DNA from: Candidatus Segatella mututuai
GTDB lineage: Bacteria > Bacteroidota > Bacteroidia > Bacteroidales > Bacteroidaceae
Direction of reading: 5' to 3'
NCBI GenBank assembly: GCA_002439605.1
Contig: DJOI01000081.1
Span: forward strand, 1-38,055
Length of the DNA stretch: 38,055 nt
In this document: piece by piece, positions 16,024 to 23,528 of the stretch
How positions within the stretch are numbered: the first letter of the stretch is position 1
How the letters are laid out: each line of letters starts with the position of its first letter
Made by a program: the position numbers and the translations under genes
Notes under the pieces: model-generated
What the model was told of the DNA's origin: nothing
The model's input: only the letters and a program-made list of their open reading frames with translations
The model's database searches: none

Positions 16024-16050
16024 CAGTCAGTTTAATCATATAAGAAAGGG

Positions 16051-16596
16051 ATGTTATTCAGTTTTTTTGTTACTTGCAACAAGATCGGTGCCTTTACCTT
16101 GGGAGGAGGCTATGCCATGATTCCCATCATGGAGAGAGAGTTTGTCGACCGCCACAAGTGGATGGACAAACAGGAGTTTATAGACATTATGGTGGTGGCA
16201 CAAGCCACACCAGGCATTTTTGCCATTGATATGGCAAGTCACATCGGATACAAGCTGCGCGGAATATGGGGAGGCATCGTAGGTGCCATAGGCATTGCAC
16301 TGCCTTCCATCATAGCCATCATCATCATAGCCATGTTTTTCAGACAGTTCAAGGACAACTACTGGGTTGAAAAGTTTTTTGCCGGCATCAGACCTGCAGT
16401 GGTAGCACTCATCGCCGCTCCTTGCTTCAAGATGGCTAAGACGGCCAACATCAACCGCTATAACTTTTGGATTCCCATCGTGGCTTGTGCCCTCATCACC
16501 CTGTTGGGCGTTTCGCCCATCTACGTCATCATCGCTGCCGGCGTGCTGGGGTTTCTGTATGGAAAGGTTGTTAAAGGTAAAAAGGTAAAAAGGTAA
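16051..16596 (+). CDS. chrA: Chromate transporter family (CHR), N-terminal-half protein
   Basis: 181 residues with about six hydrophobic segments. The CHR signatures are near the start: Gly-Ala-Phe-Thr-Leu-Gly-Gly-Gly-Tyr-Ala-Met-Ile-Pro (about 13-25) and Gln-Ala-Thr-Pro-Gly-Ile-Phe-Ala (about 50-57). In many bacteria ChrA is a single protein of about 400 residues made of two such halves; here, as in other Bacteroidota, each half is its own gene. The natural substrate is probably an anion taken up or expelled with protons. Chromate is the textbook one, but it is not evident for gut-type organisms. The C-terminus is a Lys-rich tail encoded by the 8-bp repeat at 16576-16599. Confidence 0.93.
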   Translation: MLFSFFVTCNKIGAFTLGGGYAMIPIMEREFVDRHKWMDKQEFIDIMVVAQATPGIFAIDMASHIGYKLRGIWGGIVGAIGIALPSIIAIIIIAMFFRQFKDNYWVEKFFAGIRPAVVALIAAPCFKMAKTANINRYNFWIPIVACALITLLGVSPIYVIIAAGVLGFLYGKVVKGKKVKR

Positions 16597-16599
16597 AAA
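16576..16599 (+). repeat. Three tandem copies of an 8-bp unit across the chrA first-half stop codon
   Basis: The unit GGTAAAAA is repeated three times. The TAA stop (16594-16596) lies in the third copy. The two chrA frames differ by +2, so removing one unit places the second gene's ATG in the frame of the first with no stop between them. See findings. Confidence 0.95.
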
Positions 16600-16610
16600 G
16601 AACAAAAAAA

Positions 16611-17183
16611 ATGCTATTTCTCAAATTATTTATCATATTCACCAAGATAGGCACCTTCAATTTCGGAGGAGGCTATGCCATGCTCTCGCTTATCCACAAC
16701 GAGACTGTCATCAAGAACCATTGGCTCACCAACGCCGAGTTTACCGACATCGTGGCCATCAGCCAGTCTACCCCAGGACCTATCGGCATCAACTGTGCCA
16801 CTTACGTGGGTTACACTTCCACCCTGCATGCAGGCTATCCCGAATGGGCTGCCATATTGGGAGCCATACTCGCCAGTCTGTCTATCATGTGGCTACCATT
16901 CATCATCATGATTATGATCAGTCGCTACCTCATCACCCACAAGAACTCCCCCATCGTACAGGACATTTTCTCGGGACTCCGTCCTGCCATCATTGGCCTA
17001 ATAGCGGCAGCAGCCATCCTGCTGATGAACAAAGACAACTTTGGCTCGCCCAACGACAACCCGATGCTCTTTGCGCTGAGCATCGGCATCTTTGCCTTGG
17101 CTTTTTACTTCACCCGATTTCGTAAGACCAATCCGATTCTCGTAATGCTGTGCTGTGGCATCATAGGATTGATATTCTTCTAA
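16611..17183 (+). CDS. chrA: Chromate transporter family (CHR), C-terminal-half protein
   Basis: 190 residues, the sister of the preceding gene. The same motifs recur: Gly-Thr-Phe-Asn-Phe-Gly-Gly-Gly-Tyr-Ala-Met-Leu (about 13-24) and Gln-Ser-Thr-Pro-Gly-Pro-Ile-Gly-Ile-Asn (about 51-60), with about six membrane segments. The two halves probably form a heterodimer in the inner membrane, inserted with opposite topology as in other short-chain CHR pairs. It starts 14 bases after the first gene's stop, so the pair is one transcript. Confidence 0.93.
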   Translation: MLFLKLFIIFTKIGTFNFGGGYAMLSLIHNETVIKNHWLTNAEFTDIVAISQSTPGPIGINCATYVGYTSTLHAGYPEWAAILGAILASLSIMWLPFIIMIMISRYLITHKNSPIVQDIFSGLRPAIIGLIAAAAILLMNKDNFGSPNDNPMLFALSIGIFALAFYFTRFRKTNPILVMLCCGIIGLIFF

Positions 17184-17201
17184 AAATTAAATATAGAAAA
17201 A

Positions 17202-17839
17202 ATGATGATTGCTGTAAAAAAATAGTATACATAGCATTACTGATGCTGTGCCTCGCATGCCCAGCCCTTTCATTGGCCAAAGGTAAGTATCATTTCAAAG
17301 TCGAAAACTCCCAGGATGGTCTTCGTCTCGTAAAATGGGTGGGAAAGGACTCTGTCGTTGATTTCAATGACATCCCAAACCTCCAAAAAGTAAAAGTTAT
17401 AGGCGAAAGAGCTTTTGAGATGAACAAATATATCAAGAGGGTTGTGCTTCCTGACGGTTTGCAGACGATAGAGAAACGCGCTTTCAACACTTGTGAGAAT
17501 CTTCAAACTGTCAAGATTCCTAATACCGTCAGGTATATAGGCAACAGTGCTTTTAATATGGATAGGAAATTGGAGTTGAGCTCTTTACCTGATAGTCTTC
17601 GAGAAATCGGAGAATGGACTTTAAAGAATGAGTTGACGAAAGATGTAACCAAGACCATGAGTCTATTGGACATGGGCTTGTCTTATCAGAAGAAAGCGGT
17701 AAAGGTTTCCCTTGACATCAGAAACATTCTGAACCAGCATCATTATGGATACACTATCTACAGTTCCGTCAATACCTTCACGTATAACTATCAATTAAGA
17801 GGAAGAGAGTGTGTCTGCTCTATTAAATTAACGATGTAA
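17202..17839 (+). pseudogene. Chimeric remnant: BspA-like leucine-rich repeats joined to a TonB-receptor C-terminus, start out of frame
   Basis: The natural start is ATG-ATG at 17202/17205, which opens a good signal peptide, but seven A residues at 17216-17222 put the next codon out of frame and the ATG frame stops at 17223. Eight (or five) A residues would restore a continuous protein. The long frame (open from before 17150 to 17839) then encodes the hydrophobic core and signal-peptidase site, and two to three BspA-type leucine-rich repeats (about 17370-17610). From about 17615 it runs into 65-70 residues that look like the last strands of an outer-membrane TonB-type barrel (Asp-Ile-Arg-Asn-Ile-Leu-Asn, then a Tyr-rich strand and Leu-Arg-Gly-Arg-Glu). 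Either it is a broken fusion, or it is a phase-variable gene in its OFF state. The first is more likely given the chimera. Confidence 0.65.
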
Positions 17840-17880
17840 AGCAGCCCGACCCTAGAGCAATTATTCTCCTAAATAAAAAC

Positions 17881-17920
17881 TCCCTCATTCAGAGCAACCA
17901 AAGTTGCCTCGAATGAGGGA
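17881..17920 (-). terminator. Terminator, most likely of the DUF3256 gene
   Basis: A 10-bp stem (17881-17890 with 17911-17920) has an inner CAAC/GTTG stem (17895-17898 with 17903-17906). On the minus strand five T residues follow. On the plus strand only A residues follow, so it does not act for the gene at 17202. Confidence 0.7.
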
Positions 17921-17929
17921 AGAAAAAAA

Positions 17930-17985
17930 ATTGATTGTCTCACGACAACCAATCTTTCTATTAACCTTAATAATCTAATACCATG
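17930..17985 (+). promoter_or_regulatory. Orphan leader resembling those of SusC-type receptor genes
   Basis: A small hairpin (TTGTC, TCAC loop, GACAA) at 17935-17948 is followed by the AT-rich stretch 17959-17982 and an ATG at 17983 with Lys-Asn next. This arrangement resembles leaders in front of SusC/TonB receptor genes in Prevotella (recalled, not searched). The frame after the ATG runs antisense into the DUF3256 gene and resembles no receptor, so only the leader is left. Confidence 0.4.
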
Positions 17986-18054
17986 AAAAACACGTTGCAA
18001 AATTACTACTTTTCTTTAGATCTCCAAATATTTATACCGAAAAATCGTATGTAT

Positions 18055-18702
18055 TTAACTTCTATTAAAAGTTCTCCCATTCCAATTAAATTTTGTTTGC
18101 GCTTTTATGACATTTATAAGTTTCTTGTCTTCCGCAGAAAGAAGTGGCAAGGCAAGACGAAAGACAATGGCATTCTCATGTTGCATCAACAATGCACTCA
18201 TCATCCTGGGCTCTACCATCGCCTTGAGTTCTTCAAAACGTGACATACTCATTGTATCAGGTCTTTGCAACAGACTCTCACAAACTCCTTGCAAGTCTTC
18301 TCCGTCATAACAACGAGCCAAATCGAGTTGCCGCCACTGTTGGTCAAAGAACATCACCTCACTCTCCTTCTCTGGTGCTGCCAATGTTCTGACCATACAA
18401 ATGATAGAGTCGCCATCAGTCTGTGGCAACACTTTCATTTGCAAGGTACAAACCCTATTGAGCCTCACCTGCATGAAATCATTAGTCAGCGTATCCAAGA
18501 CGCTTGTATCGCCCAACAAGGTTGTGACCTCTGCCTTTACTTTCATATCCTGCAATTCAACAAACTCCACTCGCATATTCTGCGAAAGGACAGGAACTAA
18601 GGAATCGGGCATTGACACCCAGAGTTCTCTCAGCGACTTGGCTTGCGCCGCAAATGCCACAACAAAGACTAAGAGTACAAAAAATATCTTCTTTCCGTTC
18701 AT
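18055..18702 (-). CDS. DUF3256 family exported protein
   Basis: 215 residues with a signal peptide (cleavage after Ala-Gln-Ala, about residue 21). The mature start (Leu-Arg-Glu-Leu-Trp-Val-Ser-Met-Pro-Asp-Ser-Leu), a Leu-Leu-Gly-Asp-Thr-Ser near 62 and the Ala-Ala-Pro-Glu-Lys-Glu-Ser-Glu motif near 110 match DUF3256, a periplasmic family of unknown function in Bacteroidales. It is a single-gene transcript with its own promoter, and the hairpin at 17881-17920 is its likely terminator. Confidence 0.88.
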   Translation of the reverse strand: MNGKKIFFVLLVFVVAFAAQAKSLRELWVSMPDSLVPVLSQNMRVEFVELQDMKVKAEVTTLLGDTSVLDTLTNDFMQVRLNRVCTLQMKVLPQTDGDSIICMVRTLAAPEKESEVMFFDQQWRQLDLARCYDGEDLQGVCESLLQRPDTMSMSRFEELKAMVEPRMMSALLMQHENAIVFRLALPLLSAEDKKLINVIKAQTKFNWNGRTFNRS

Positions 18703-18726
18703 ATCTGTTATTTACTTTATTTACCA

Positions 18727-18756
18727 CAAAAGTACGGAAAAAAAACATAATCCACA
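18727..18756 (-). promoter_or_regulatory. Promoter of the DUF3256 gene
   Basis: TACTTTTG (18734-18727, minus strand) is preceded by TTG (18756-18754) at 19 bases. The leader is about 20 bases. Confidence 0.65.
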
Positions 18757-19020
18757 AGTTTTCTCCTGTTTTTCTGTATTTTTCACATGCCAAACACTGC
18801 TAATTCAACCTTTAGTCCGCTTTATTCACAGGAGCGTTAAGTTTTCATAAGTTGTATCGAACTGAATATATGCGCACACACGTAAGATTTTTTTCGATAA
18901 AAACGTATCAATGTATCATTATTGACGCTAAAATATTTCTTATATATTTGATTTTATGAATATTATAAACAATGATACTTCTCTGTAAATCTCCTAAAAA
19001 GTATCAGCGAAGTATCATAA
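18757..19020. other. AT-rich non-coding stretch with scattered GTATCA copies
   Basis: No gene is seen. Several copies of GTATCA/TGATAC occur between 18900 and 19020, singly and in pairs, in both orientations. They could be binding sites or decay of a repeat; nothing decides between these. Confidence 0.4.
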
Positions 19021-19206
19021 AAGACTCATTTTTCTGTAAAAATCTATGCTTTTCTAACTAAGATTTGGGTCAAGCTGCATCAGCTACTGCTTCACCCCCG
19101 TCTGATGAAAGACGAATGCATCCACTACCTCGCCGGTCTCAACAACGACGAGCCATCTATGACCAAGGCTTGGTCCCTCAGTGAACAAGCCTTGGTCCTT
19201 CAGTGA
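19021..19206 (+). pseudogene. Fragment of a small coding sequence, no start
   Basis: A frame of 61 codons is open from a TAA at 19018 to a TGA at 19204. Its middle part (His-Gln-Leu-Leu-Leu-His-Pro-Arg-Leu-Met-Lys-Asp-Glu-Cys-Ile, about 19072-19116) reads like protein and resembles small hypothetical proteins I recall from Prevotella genomes. It has no proper start, and its end merges with the 22-bp repeats. Probably a remnant. Confidence 0.4.
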
Positions 19207-19248
19207 ACAAGCAGTGGGGCATCGGTGAACAAGCAGTGGGCAACATGT
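19161..19248. repeat. Four tandem imperfect 22-bp repeats
   Basis: Units begin at 19161, 19183, 19205 and 19227. Each opens with GA(A/C)CAAG and ends in (C/A)(A/G)GT or ATGT. The unit length is not a multiple of three, so it is not a protein repeat. It lies just downstream of panD on the opposite side. Confidence 0.85.
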
Positions 19249-19305
19249 GCCCAAAAAGCGTTCGCGAATTTGGGCAAAGCTTATCTTATTTTCTAAATCT
19301 TATTT

Positions 19306-19650
19306 CTAAATCTTATTTCCTTCCTTAGGGAATACGACCGTAGGTCTGTAAGTCTTGGCCTCCTCGAAGTCCATCAAAGCATAAGCTATAATGATGACGG
19401 TATCGCCCACCTGTACCTTGCGTGCCGCAGCACCATTGAGGCAGATGCAACCGCTACCACGCTCACCTTTAATAATATATGTCTCCAAGCGTTCACCATT
19501 ATTGTTGTCTACTATCTGGACTTTCTCGCCTGCAATTAAACCTGCGGCATCCATCAAGTCCTCGTCTATCGTAATGCTACCCATATAGTTGAGATTAGCC
19601 TCCGTAACCGTCACACAATGGAGCTTACTTTTCAAAACTTCTATCTGCAT
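19306..19650 (-). CDS. panD: Aspartate 1-decarboxylase
   Basis: 114 residues. It makes beta-alanine from L-aspartate for pantothenate. The proenzyme cleaves itself at Gly24-Ser25 to give the catalytic pyruvoyl group; the Tyr-Met-Gly-Ser-Ile-Thr-Ile motif at 22-28 is intact. The Asn-Gly-Ala-Ala-Ala-Arg stretch near 73-78 and the conserved Tyr near 58 are also present. It follows panC after 51 bases on the same strand. The stop codon is within a duplicated 13-bp sequence (about 19294-19320). Confidence 0.97.
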   Translation of the reverse strand: MQIEVLKSKLHCVTVTEANLNYMGSITIDEDLMDAAGLIAGEKVQIVDNNNGERLETYIIKGERGSGCICLNGAAARKVQVGDTVIIIAYALMDFEEAKTYRPTVVFPKEGNKI

Positions 19651-19701
19651 TGTTTGTTTCTTGTTAAAACAACATCTTATTTCTAATACCAGAACAGAAC
19701 A

Positions 19702-20553
19702 TTATCCCTTATACTTGATATGGTCGATGAGACGGATAGGAGTCTTGCCACAATATACAGTGATGCAACCTACCACGTAGGTGCTGTCGTCCCAAGAGGC
19801 CACATCCTGCAAGGTATCACCATCCACAATCTCGAAATACTCTACCTCCAAGCCGTCGACAGCATTGATGTCGGCTACCACCTTGTCGTGGGTTTCCTTC
19901 ACGCTGTGAGTCTTGGCATACTCCAAGCTCGCCTTCAGGGCCTTGTATATGTTGGGAGCTATGGCACGCTCGTCGGGAGCCAATAGGGTATTGCGGCTGC
20001 TCTTGGCCAATCCGTCCTCATCGCGAATGATAGGACACTCCACAATCTTGACATCGCTGCCAATATACTTCACAAGTTGCTTGACGACAGCTATCTGCTG
20101 CCAATCTTTCTCGCCAAAATAAGCTCGGGTAGGACGAACAATGTAGAACAAACGGCTCACCACCTGGCACACGCCGTTGAAATGACCTGGGCGCTTGGCG
20201 CCCTCCATCACTGTAGAGACAGGAGGAAACTCGAAGTGACGCTCATCCGGCACAGGATACATCTCCTTAACCGATGGTGCGAAGACATAATCTGCGCCAC
20301 AAGCCTCCACGAGTTTGCAATCGGCTTCGAGTGTACGAGGATAACGTTCCAAGTCACCCTGATCGTTAAACTGAGTAGGATTCAGAAAAACCGAAACCAC
20401 TGTCACGCCGTTCTCTTTCACACTTCGCTTTACGAGAGAGGCGTGGCCCTCGTGAAGCGCTCCCATAGTTGGTACAAGACCGATTTCCTTACCCTCCTTG
20501 CGAACTGCGAACAGCTCATTCTGGAGGTCAACAATCTTATCAAATACTTTCAT
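19702..20553 (-). CDS. panC: Pantothenate synthetase (pantoate-beta-alanine ligase)
   Basis: 283 residues, standard length. It condenses pantoate and beta-alanine with ATP. The Rossmann-type HIGH-like motif (Met-Gly-Ala-Leu-His-Glu-Gly-His, about 30-37) and the Phe-Gly-Glu-Lys-Asp-Trp-Gln-Gln motif near 147-154 are visible, as is a Lys-Ser-Ser-Arg-Asn near 184 that corresponds to the KMSKS loop. panD is next in the operon, supplying its beta-alanine. panB and panE are not in the window. A near-consensus -7 box (TTATTTTG on the minus strand, 20582-20575) lies 22 bases before the start. Confidence 0.98.
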   Translation of the reverse strand: MKVFDKIVDLQNELFAVRKEGKEIGLVPTMGALHEGHASLVKRSVKENGVTVVSVFLNPTQFNDQGDLERYPRTLEADCKLVEACGADYVFAPSVKEMYPVPDERHFEFPPVSTVMEGAKRPGHFNGVCQVVSRLFYIVRPTRAYFGEKDWQQIAVVKQLVKYIGSDVKIVECPIIRDEDGLAKSSRNTLLAPDERAIAPNIYKALKASLEYAKTHSVKETHDKVVADINAVDGLEVEYFEIVDGDTLQDVASWDDSTYVVGCITVYCGKTPIRLIDHIKYKG

Positions 20554-20688
20554 TGCTTAATTTGTTTTCGGGGTGCAAAATAACAACTTTTTTCTTAAAT
20601 AAAAAAGAAATATCATAAAAATATACCTATAAAGCAGTCGTTTTTCTTGTTTTCGTGAAAAAGTTGGCTTAATCTGAAGATTTTTTTG

Positions 20689-20696
20689 TACCTTTG
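20689..20696 (+). promoter_or_regulatory. -7 box of the starch-synthase-like/DUF4270 operon
   Basis: TACCTTTG at 20689-20696, with a TTG 22 bases upstream (20664-20666), slightly more than usual. The leader to the ATG at 20726 is about 25 bases. Confidence 0.7.
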
Positions 20697-20725
20697 CACC
20701 AATTCGTAAGAATAAAATTACAACT

Positions 20726-21535
20726 ATGGCAAAGAAAGTATTATTCATCAATCAGGAGATTGCCCCATACGTGGCAGAAAGCCACATGTCAGTAATGGGA
20801 CGTGAGTTACCTCAGAAGATGCAGGAAGCAGGCTTCGAGATTCGCACATTCATGCCCAAATGGGGCACCATCAACGAGCGCCGCGGTCAGCTACACGAAG
20901 TCATTCGCCTGTCTGGAATGAATCTTATCATCGACGATACCGATCACCCTTTGATTATAAAGGTGGCTTCTATCCCTGTCACACGACAACAAATATACTT
21001 CATCGACAACGACGACTATTTCAACAATCGCCAAATGGGCATCGACGAAACAGGCAAAGAATATACCGACAATGGAGAGCGCGCCATCTTCTTTGCAAGA
21101 GGTGTGCTCGAGACTGTCAAGAAGCTACGGTGGCAGCCCGATGTCATCATCTGTCAGGGTTGGATGAGCGCTGTGGCTCCACTATATATCAAGACCGCCT
21201 TTGCCGAAGAGCCATCCTTCGCCAACGCAAAGGTCATCTCGGCCCTCTACACCAACGAGTTAAAAGGCAAGCTGGGCGACAACTTCGCAAACTGCGTTGA
21301 TTTCCGTGAAGCCAAGTCGGAGTTGCTCAAAGGCTACAAAACTCCTTTCGACTTCACAGAATTGGGCAAGTTGGCCATCGACTACAGCGATGGAGTCATA
21401 GAAGGTGATGCCAATGCCGCTGAAATATTGTGCGAATATGCCGCCGATAAGAAAAAGCCTTTGATGAAATTTCCTGGAGATGACTATACTGAGGCCTACA
21501 AGAACTTCATCAACGAAGTTTGTCCCGACGAATAA
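20726..21535 (+). CDS. Glycogen/starch-synthase N-terminal-domain (GT5-like) protein, probably not a synthase
   Basis: 269 residues, only about half of a glycogen synthase: the N-terminal Rossmann domain (Starch_synth_N) without the C-terminal GT-B half. The N-terminus has Glu-Ile-Ala-Pro-Tyr (11-15), as in GT5 enzymes, but the glycine-rich Lys-x-Gly-Gly-Leu loop that binds ADP-glucose is replaced by Val-Ala-Glu-Ser-His-Met-Ser-Val-Met-Gly. It is therefore unlikely to transfer glucose alone. Stand-alone versions of about 270 residues are common in Bacteroidetes, divergent from panC and followed by a DUF4270 lipoprotein, as here (33 bases downstream). A regulatory or sugar-nucleotide-binding role is possible; none is shown. 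Confidence 0.82.
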   Translation: MAKKVLFINQEIAPYVAESHMSVMGRELPQKMQEAGFEIRTFMPKWGTINERRGQLHEVIRLSGMNLIIDDTDHPLIIKVASIPVTRQQIYFIDNDDYFNNRQMGIDETGKEYTDNGERAIFFARGVLETVKKLRWQPDVIICQGWMSAVAPLYIKTAFAEEPSFANAKVISALYTNELKGKLGDNFANCVDFREAKSELLKGYKTPFDFTELGKLAIDYSDGVIEGDANAAEILCEYAADKKKPLMKFPGDDYTEAYKNFINEVCPDE

Positions 21536-21568
21536 ACAAACCAAAGATATCAAATTAGTTCAAGGATA

Positions 21569-23053
21569 ATGAAACTATTTAAGATAACCACACTGGTCAT
21601 CGCAGCCTTCATTATGGCATCATGCGATGACACGACAGACTCTATAGGTCAGACTGTTACAAACAGAGTAGACGGACTCAACATATCTGATGCGCGCTAC
21701 AATGTGATAACAGAATCGACAGCCACAGGACCTGTGCTCAGCAACAACAGCAATGGCATCATAGGTATGGTAAAAGATCCTGAAACAGGCAACTATGTCA
21801 CGGGCAACTACATGGCACAGTTTTCTACCCTTTCCTCTTTCGAGCTCGACACATTAGACTATATACGCTATGCCCACGGTGGTGAATACAAAGACGGAGT
21901 ATACACGGGCGGAAAGGTAACTGCCGACTCATGCTACTTGCTCGTTAACTACGAGAGTTCTTACGGTGACACCCTCGCTCCCATGAAGGTGACTGCATAC
22001 GAGATGAGCAAGCCTATGGAGGAAGGACAAAACTACTACTCAGACTTTGATCCCATTGCGAATGGATACGTAAACACAGCAAACTGCTACAAAGCATCAA
22101 CCACCTACTCGCTGAAAAACAAATACTTCAAGATTTACCTCAACAAGCCCTACACAGCCAAGGACGGCACTAAGTACGACAACTATGGAGCCTACTTGAT
22201 GAACATGCGCAAAGAACATCCTGAGTATTTCAAGAATAACTACCAGTTTGTTCACAACGTGTGCCCAGGCTTCTACATCAAGCACGAGGCGGGCATCGGA
22301 AACATGGCAAAGGTAAACATCATGCAGTTGATATTCTGCTGGGAACGCTGGAAGAACATCAAGTCGTATGACGGTCTGCGCGACAGTACAGAGAAGAGGA
22401 ACTACTCTTACCCCTTCTTCAGTACACAGGAAGTACTGCAAACCAACTACATAGAGAACGACCAAAGTAGCATCAACGACATGTTGACGCATACCGACTG
22501 CACCTATATCAAGTCGCCAGCAGGCATTTATACCACAGCGACATTGCCCGTTGAAGACATCATGCGAGGACACGAGAACGACACGTTGGCATTAGCCTCC
22601 GTCACTTTCCCAAGAATGAACAACAAGGAGAGCGACGACGAATATACTTTTGCCACACCTGCCAACATTCTGATGATACCAGTAGACAGCCTGACAAGCT
22701 TCTTCGAGCACGACGACATCACCAACTACCGTACATCCTATACAGCAGCCTACAACTCGAGCAGCAGCTCAACACCAAAGAATGCCTACACTTTTAGTAA
22801 CATCGGCAATCTGATAACAGAGATGTACAAGGTACCCGTGGCTCAGCGAACAGCCAACTGGAACAAGGTGGCACTTCTGCCCGTAAGCATCAGCTACGTG
22901 ACACGAGACTCCTACCAGTATGTAAGCAAGATAACCCATGACATGGGGCTTTCCACCACTCGTCTGTTCAAGGGTGACAATTCCACCGACAGCGAGGGAA
23001 AACCCACGAGCCCCATACAGGTAAAGGTTATCTACAGCAAATTCAAAGAATAG
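21569..23053 (+). CDS. DUF4270 family lipoprotein
   Basis: 494 residues. The signal ends in Phe-Ile-Met-Ala-Ser-Cys (lipidated Cys19) followed by Asp-Asp, so the protein may be held at the outer surface or periplasmic face; Asp at +2 or +3 is compatible with surface export in Bacteroidota. The mature part is beta-rich and full of Thr/Ser/Asp/Tyr, and its beginning (Asp-Ser-Ile-Gly) is typical of DUF4270. The function is unknown. It is 33 bases downstream of the starch-synthase-like gene and likely in its operon. Confidence 0.87.
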   Translation: MKLFKITTLVIAAFIMASCDDTTDSIGQTVTNRVDGLNISDARYNVITESTATGPVLSNNSNGIIGMVKDPETGNYVTGNYMAQFSTLSSFELDTLDYIRYAHGGEYKDGVYTGGKVTADSCYLLVNYESSYGDTLAPMKVTAYEMSKPMEEGQNYYSDFDPIANGYVNTANCYKASTTYSLKNKYFKIYLNKPYTAKDGTKYDNYGAYLMNMRKEHPEYFKNNYQFVHNVCPGFYIKHEAGIGNMAKVNIMQLIFCWERWKNIKSYDGLRDSTEKRNYSYPFFSTQEVLQTNYIENDQSSINDMLTHTDCTYIKSPAGIYTTATLPVEDIMRGHENDTLALASVTFPRMNNKESDDEYTFATPANILMIPVDSLTSFFEHDDITNYRTSYTAAYNSSSSSTPKNAYTFSNIGNLITEMYKVPVAQRTANWNKVALLPVSISYVTRDSYQYVSKITHDMGLSTTRLFKGDNSTDSEGKPTSPIQVKVIYSKFKE

Positions 23054-23153
23054 GCACTATATTTATAAAAAGGTATATACCATATAATATATATAAGCAC
23101 AGCATTCCATTTTTAAGTGGACGTTCGGAAGTAGTATTTAAAATATAGTAAGC

Positions 23154-23288
23154 ATGGCTGACAATTTCCTGGAACGTCATCGCGAACAGTACGAAGCACG
23201 AAAGGCAGCATGGCTCAGAAAGAAGAAACACTTTCCTAAACTGAAAGCCAAGGCTGCCTTTCAGCGTCCTGAGGACGAAGCACTGTAA
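23154..23288 (+). CDS. Conserved small basic protein (44 residues)
   Basis: Opens with Met-Ala-Asp-Asn-Phe-Leu-Glu and is rich in Lys/Arg/Glu with a helix from 5 to 35 (Arg-Lys-Ala-Ala-Trp-Leu-Arg-Lys-Lys-Lys). Bacteroidales genomes carry very similar short proteins, often mis-annotated. It is cytoplasmic and might bind nucleic acid by composition only. It comes 100 bases after the DUF4270 gene; no terminator was seen between them. Confidence 0.72.
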   Translation: MADNFLERHREQYEARKAAWLRKKKHFPKLKAKAAFQRPEDEAL

Positions 23289-23293
23289 AGCAA

Positions 23294-23416
23294 ATGACAA
23301 GCAAAAAAAAGATAGTGGAGAAAGCAAGCGCCATGGCACAATATGGCGAAAAGCACCACTATCTTGACATGTATCAAAAAATCGCACGTTTTCATATCTT
23401 TGTCATGTATTTGTGA
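23294..23416 (+). CDS. Possible small protein (40 residues)
   Basis: An ATG 5 bases after the previous stop opens 40 codons (Met-Thr-Ser-Lys-Lys-Lys, then a helical Glu-Lys-Ala-Ser-Ala-Met-Ala-Gln-Tyr segment). The tail runs into the region just before the promoter of the next gene, so it may not be real. Its Ala-Met-Ala-Gln-Tyr-Gly resembles a Met-Asn-Asn-Tyr-Gly in the protein at 23674. Confidence 0.35.
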   Translation: MTSKKKIVEKASAMAQYGEKHHYLDMYQKIARFHIFVMYL

Positions 23417-23438
23417 CGGATATTCCATAAAATGGCAT

Positions 23439-23446
23439 TACCTTTG
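23439..23446 (+). promoter_or_regulatory. -7 box in front of the 28-residue gene
   Basis: TACCTTTG at 23439-23446. TTTG is 25 bases upstream (23410-23413), rather far. The leader to 23529 is about 75 bases. Another TAnnTTTG match (23395-23402) has no suitable -33 element. Confidence 0.6.
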
Positions 23447-23528
23447 CACTCGAAAAGATAAGATTGTTTTAAAGGATAATGTTAAACAGAGGTTCAAAGG
23501 GAATCTCCTAAAAAGAAAGGAAAAGACT

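Noticed and set aside
17983..18243. An 86-codon plus-strand frame after the SusC-like leader
   Set aside because: Most of it is antisense to the DUF3256 coding sequence and it looks like no receptor or signal peptide.
19249..19275. Hairpin after panD (GCCCAAA with TTTGGGC)
   Set aside because: There is no T-run after it on the minus strand and the loop is long, so I do not call it the panD terminator.
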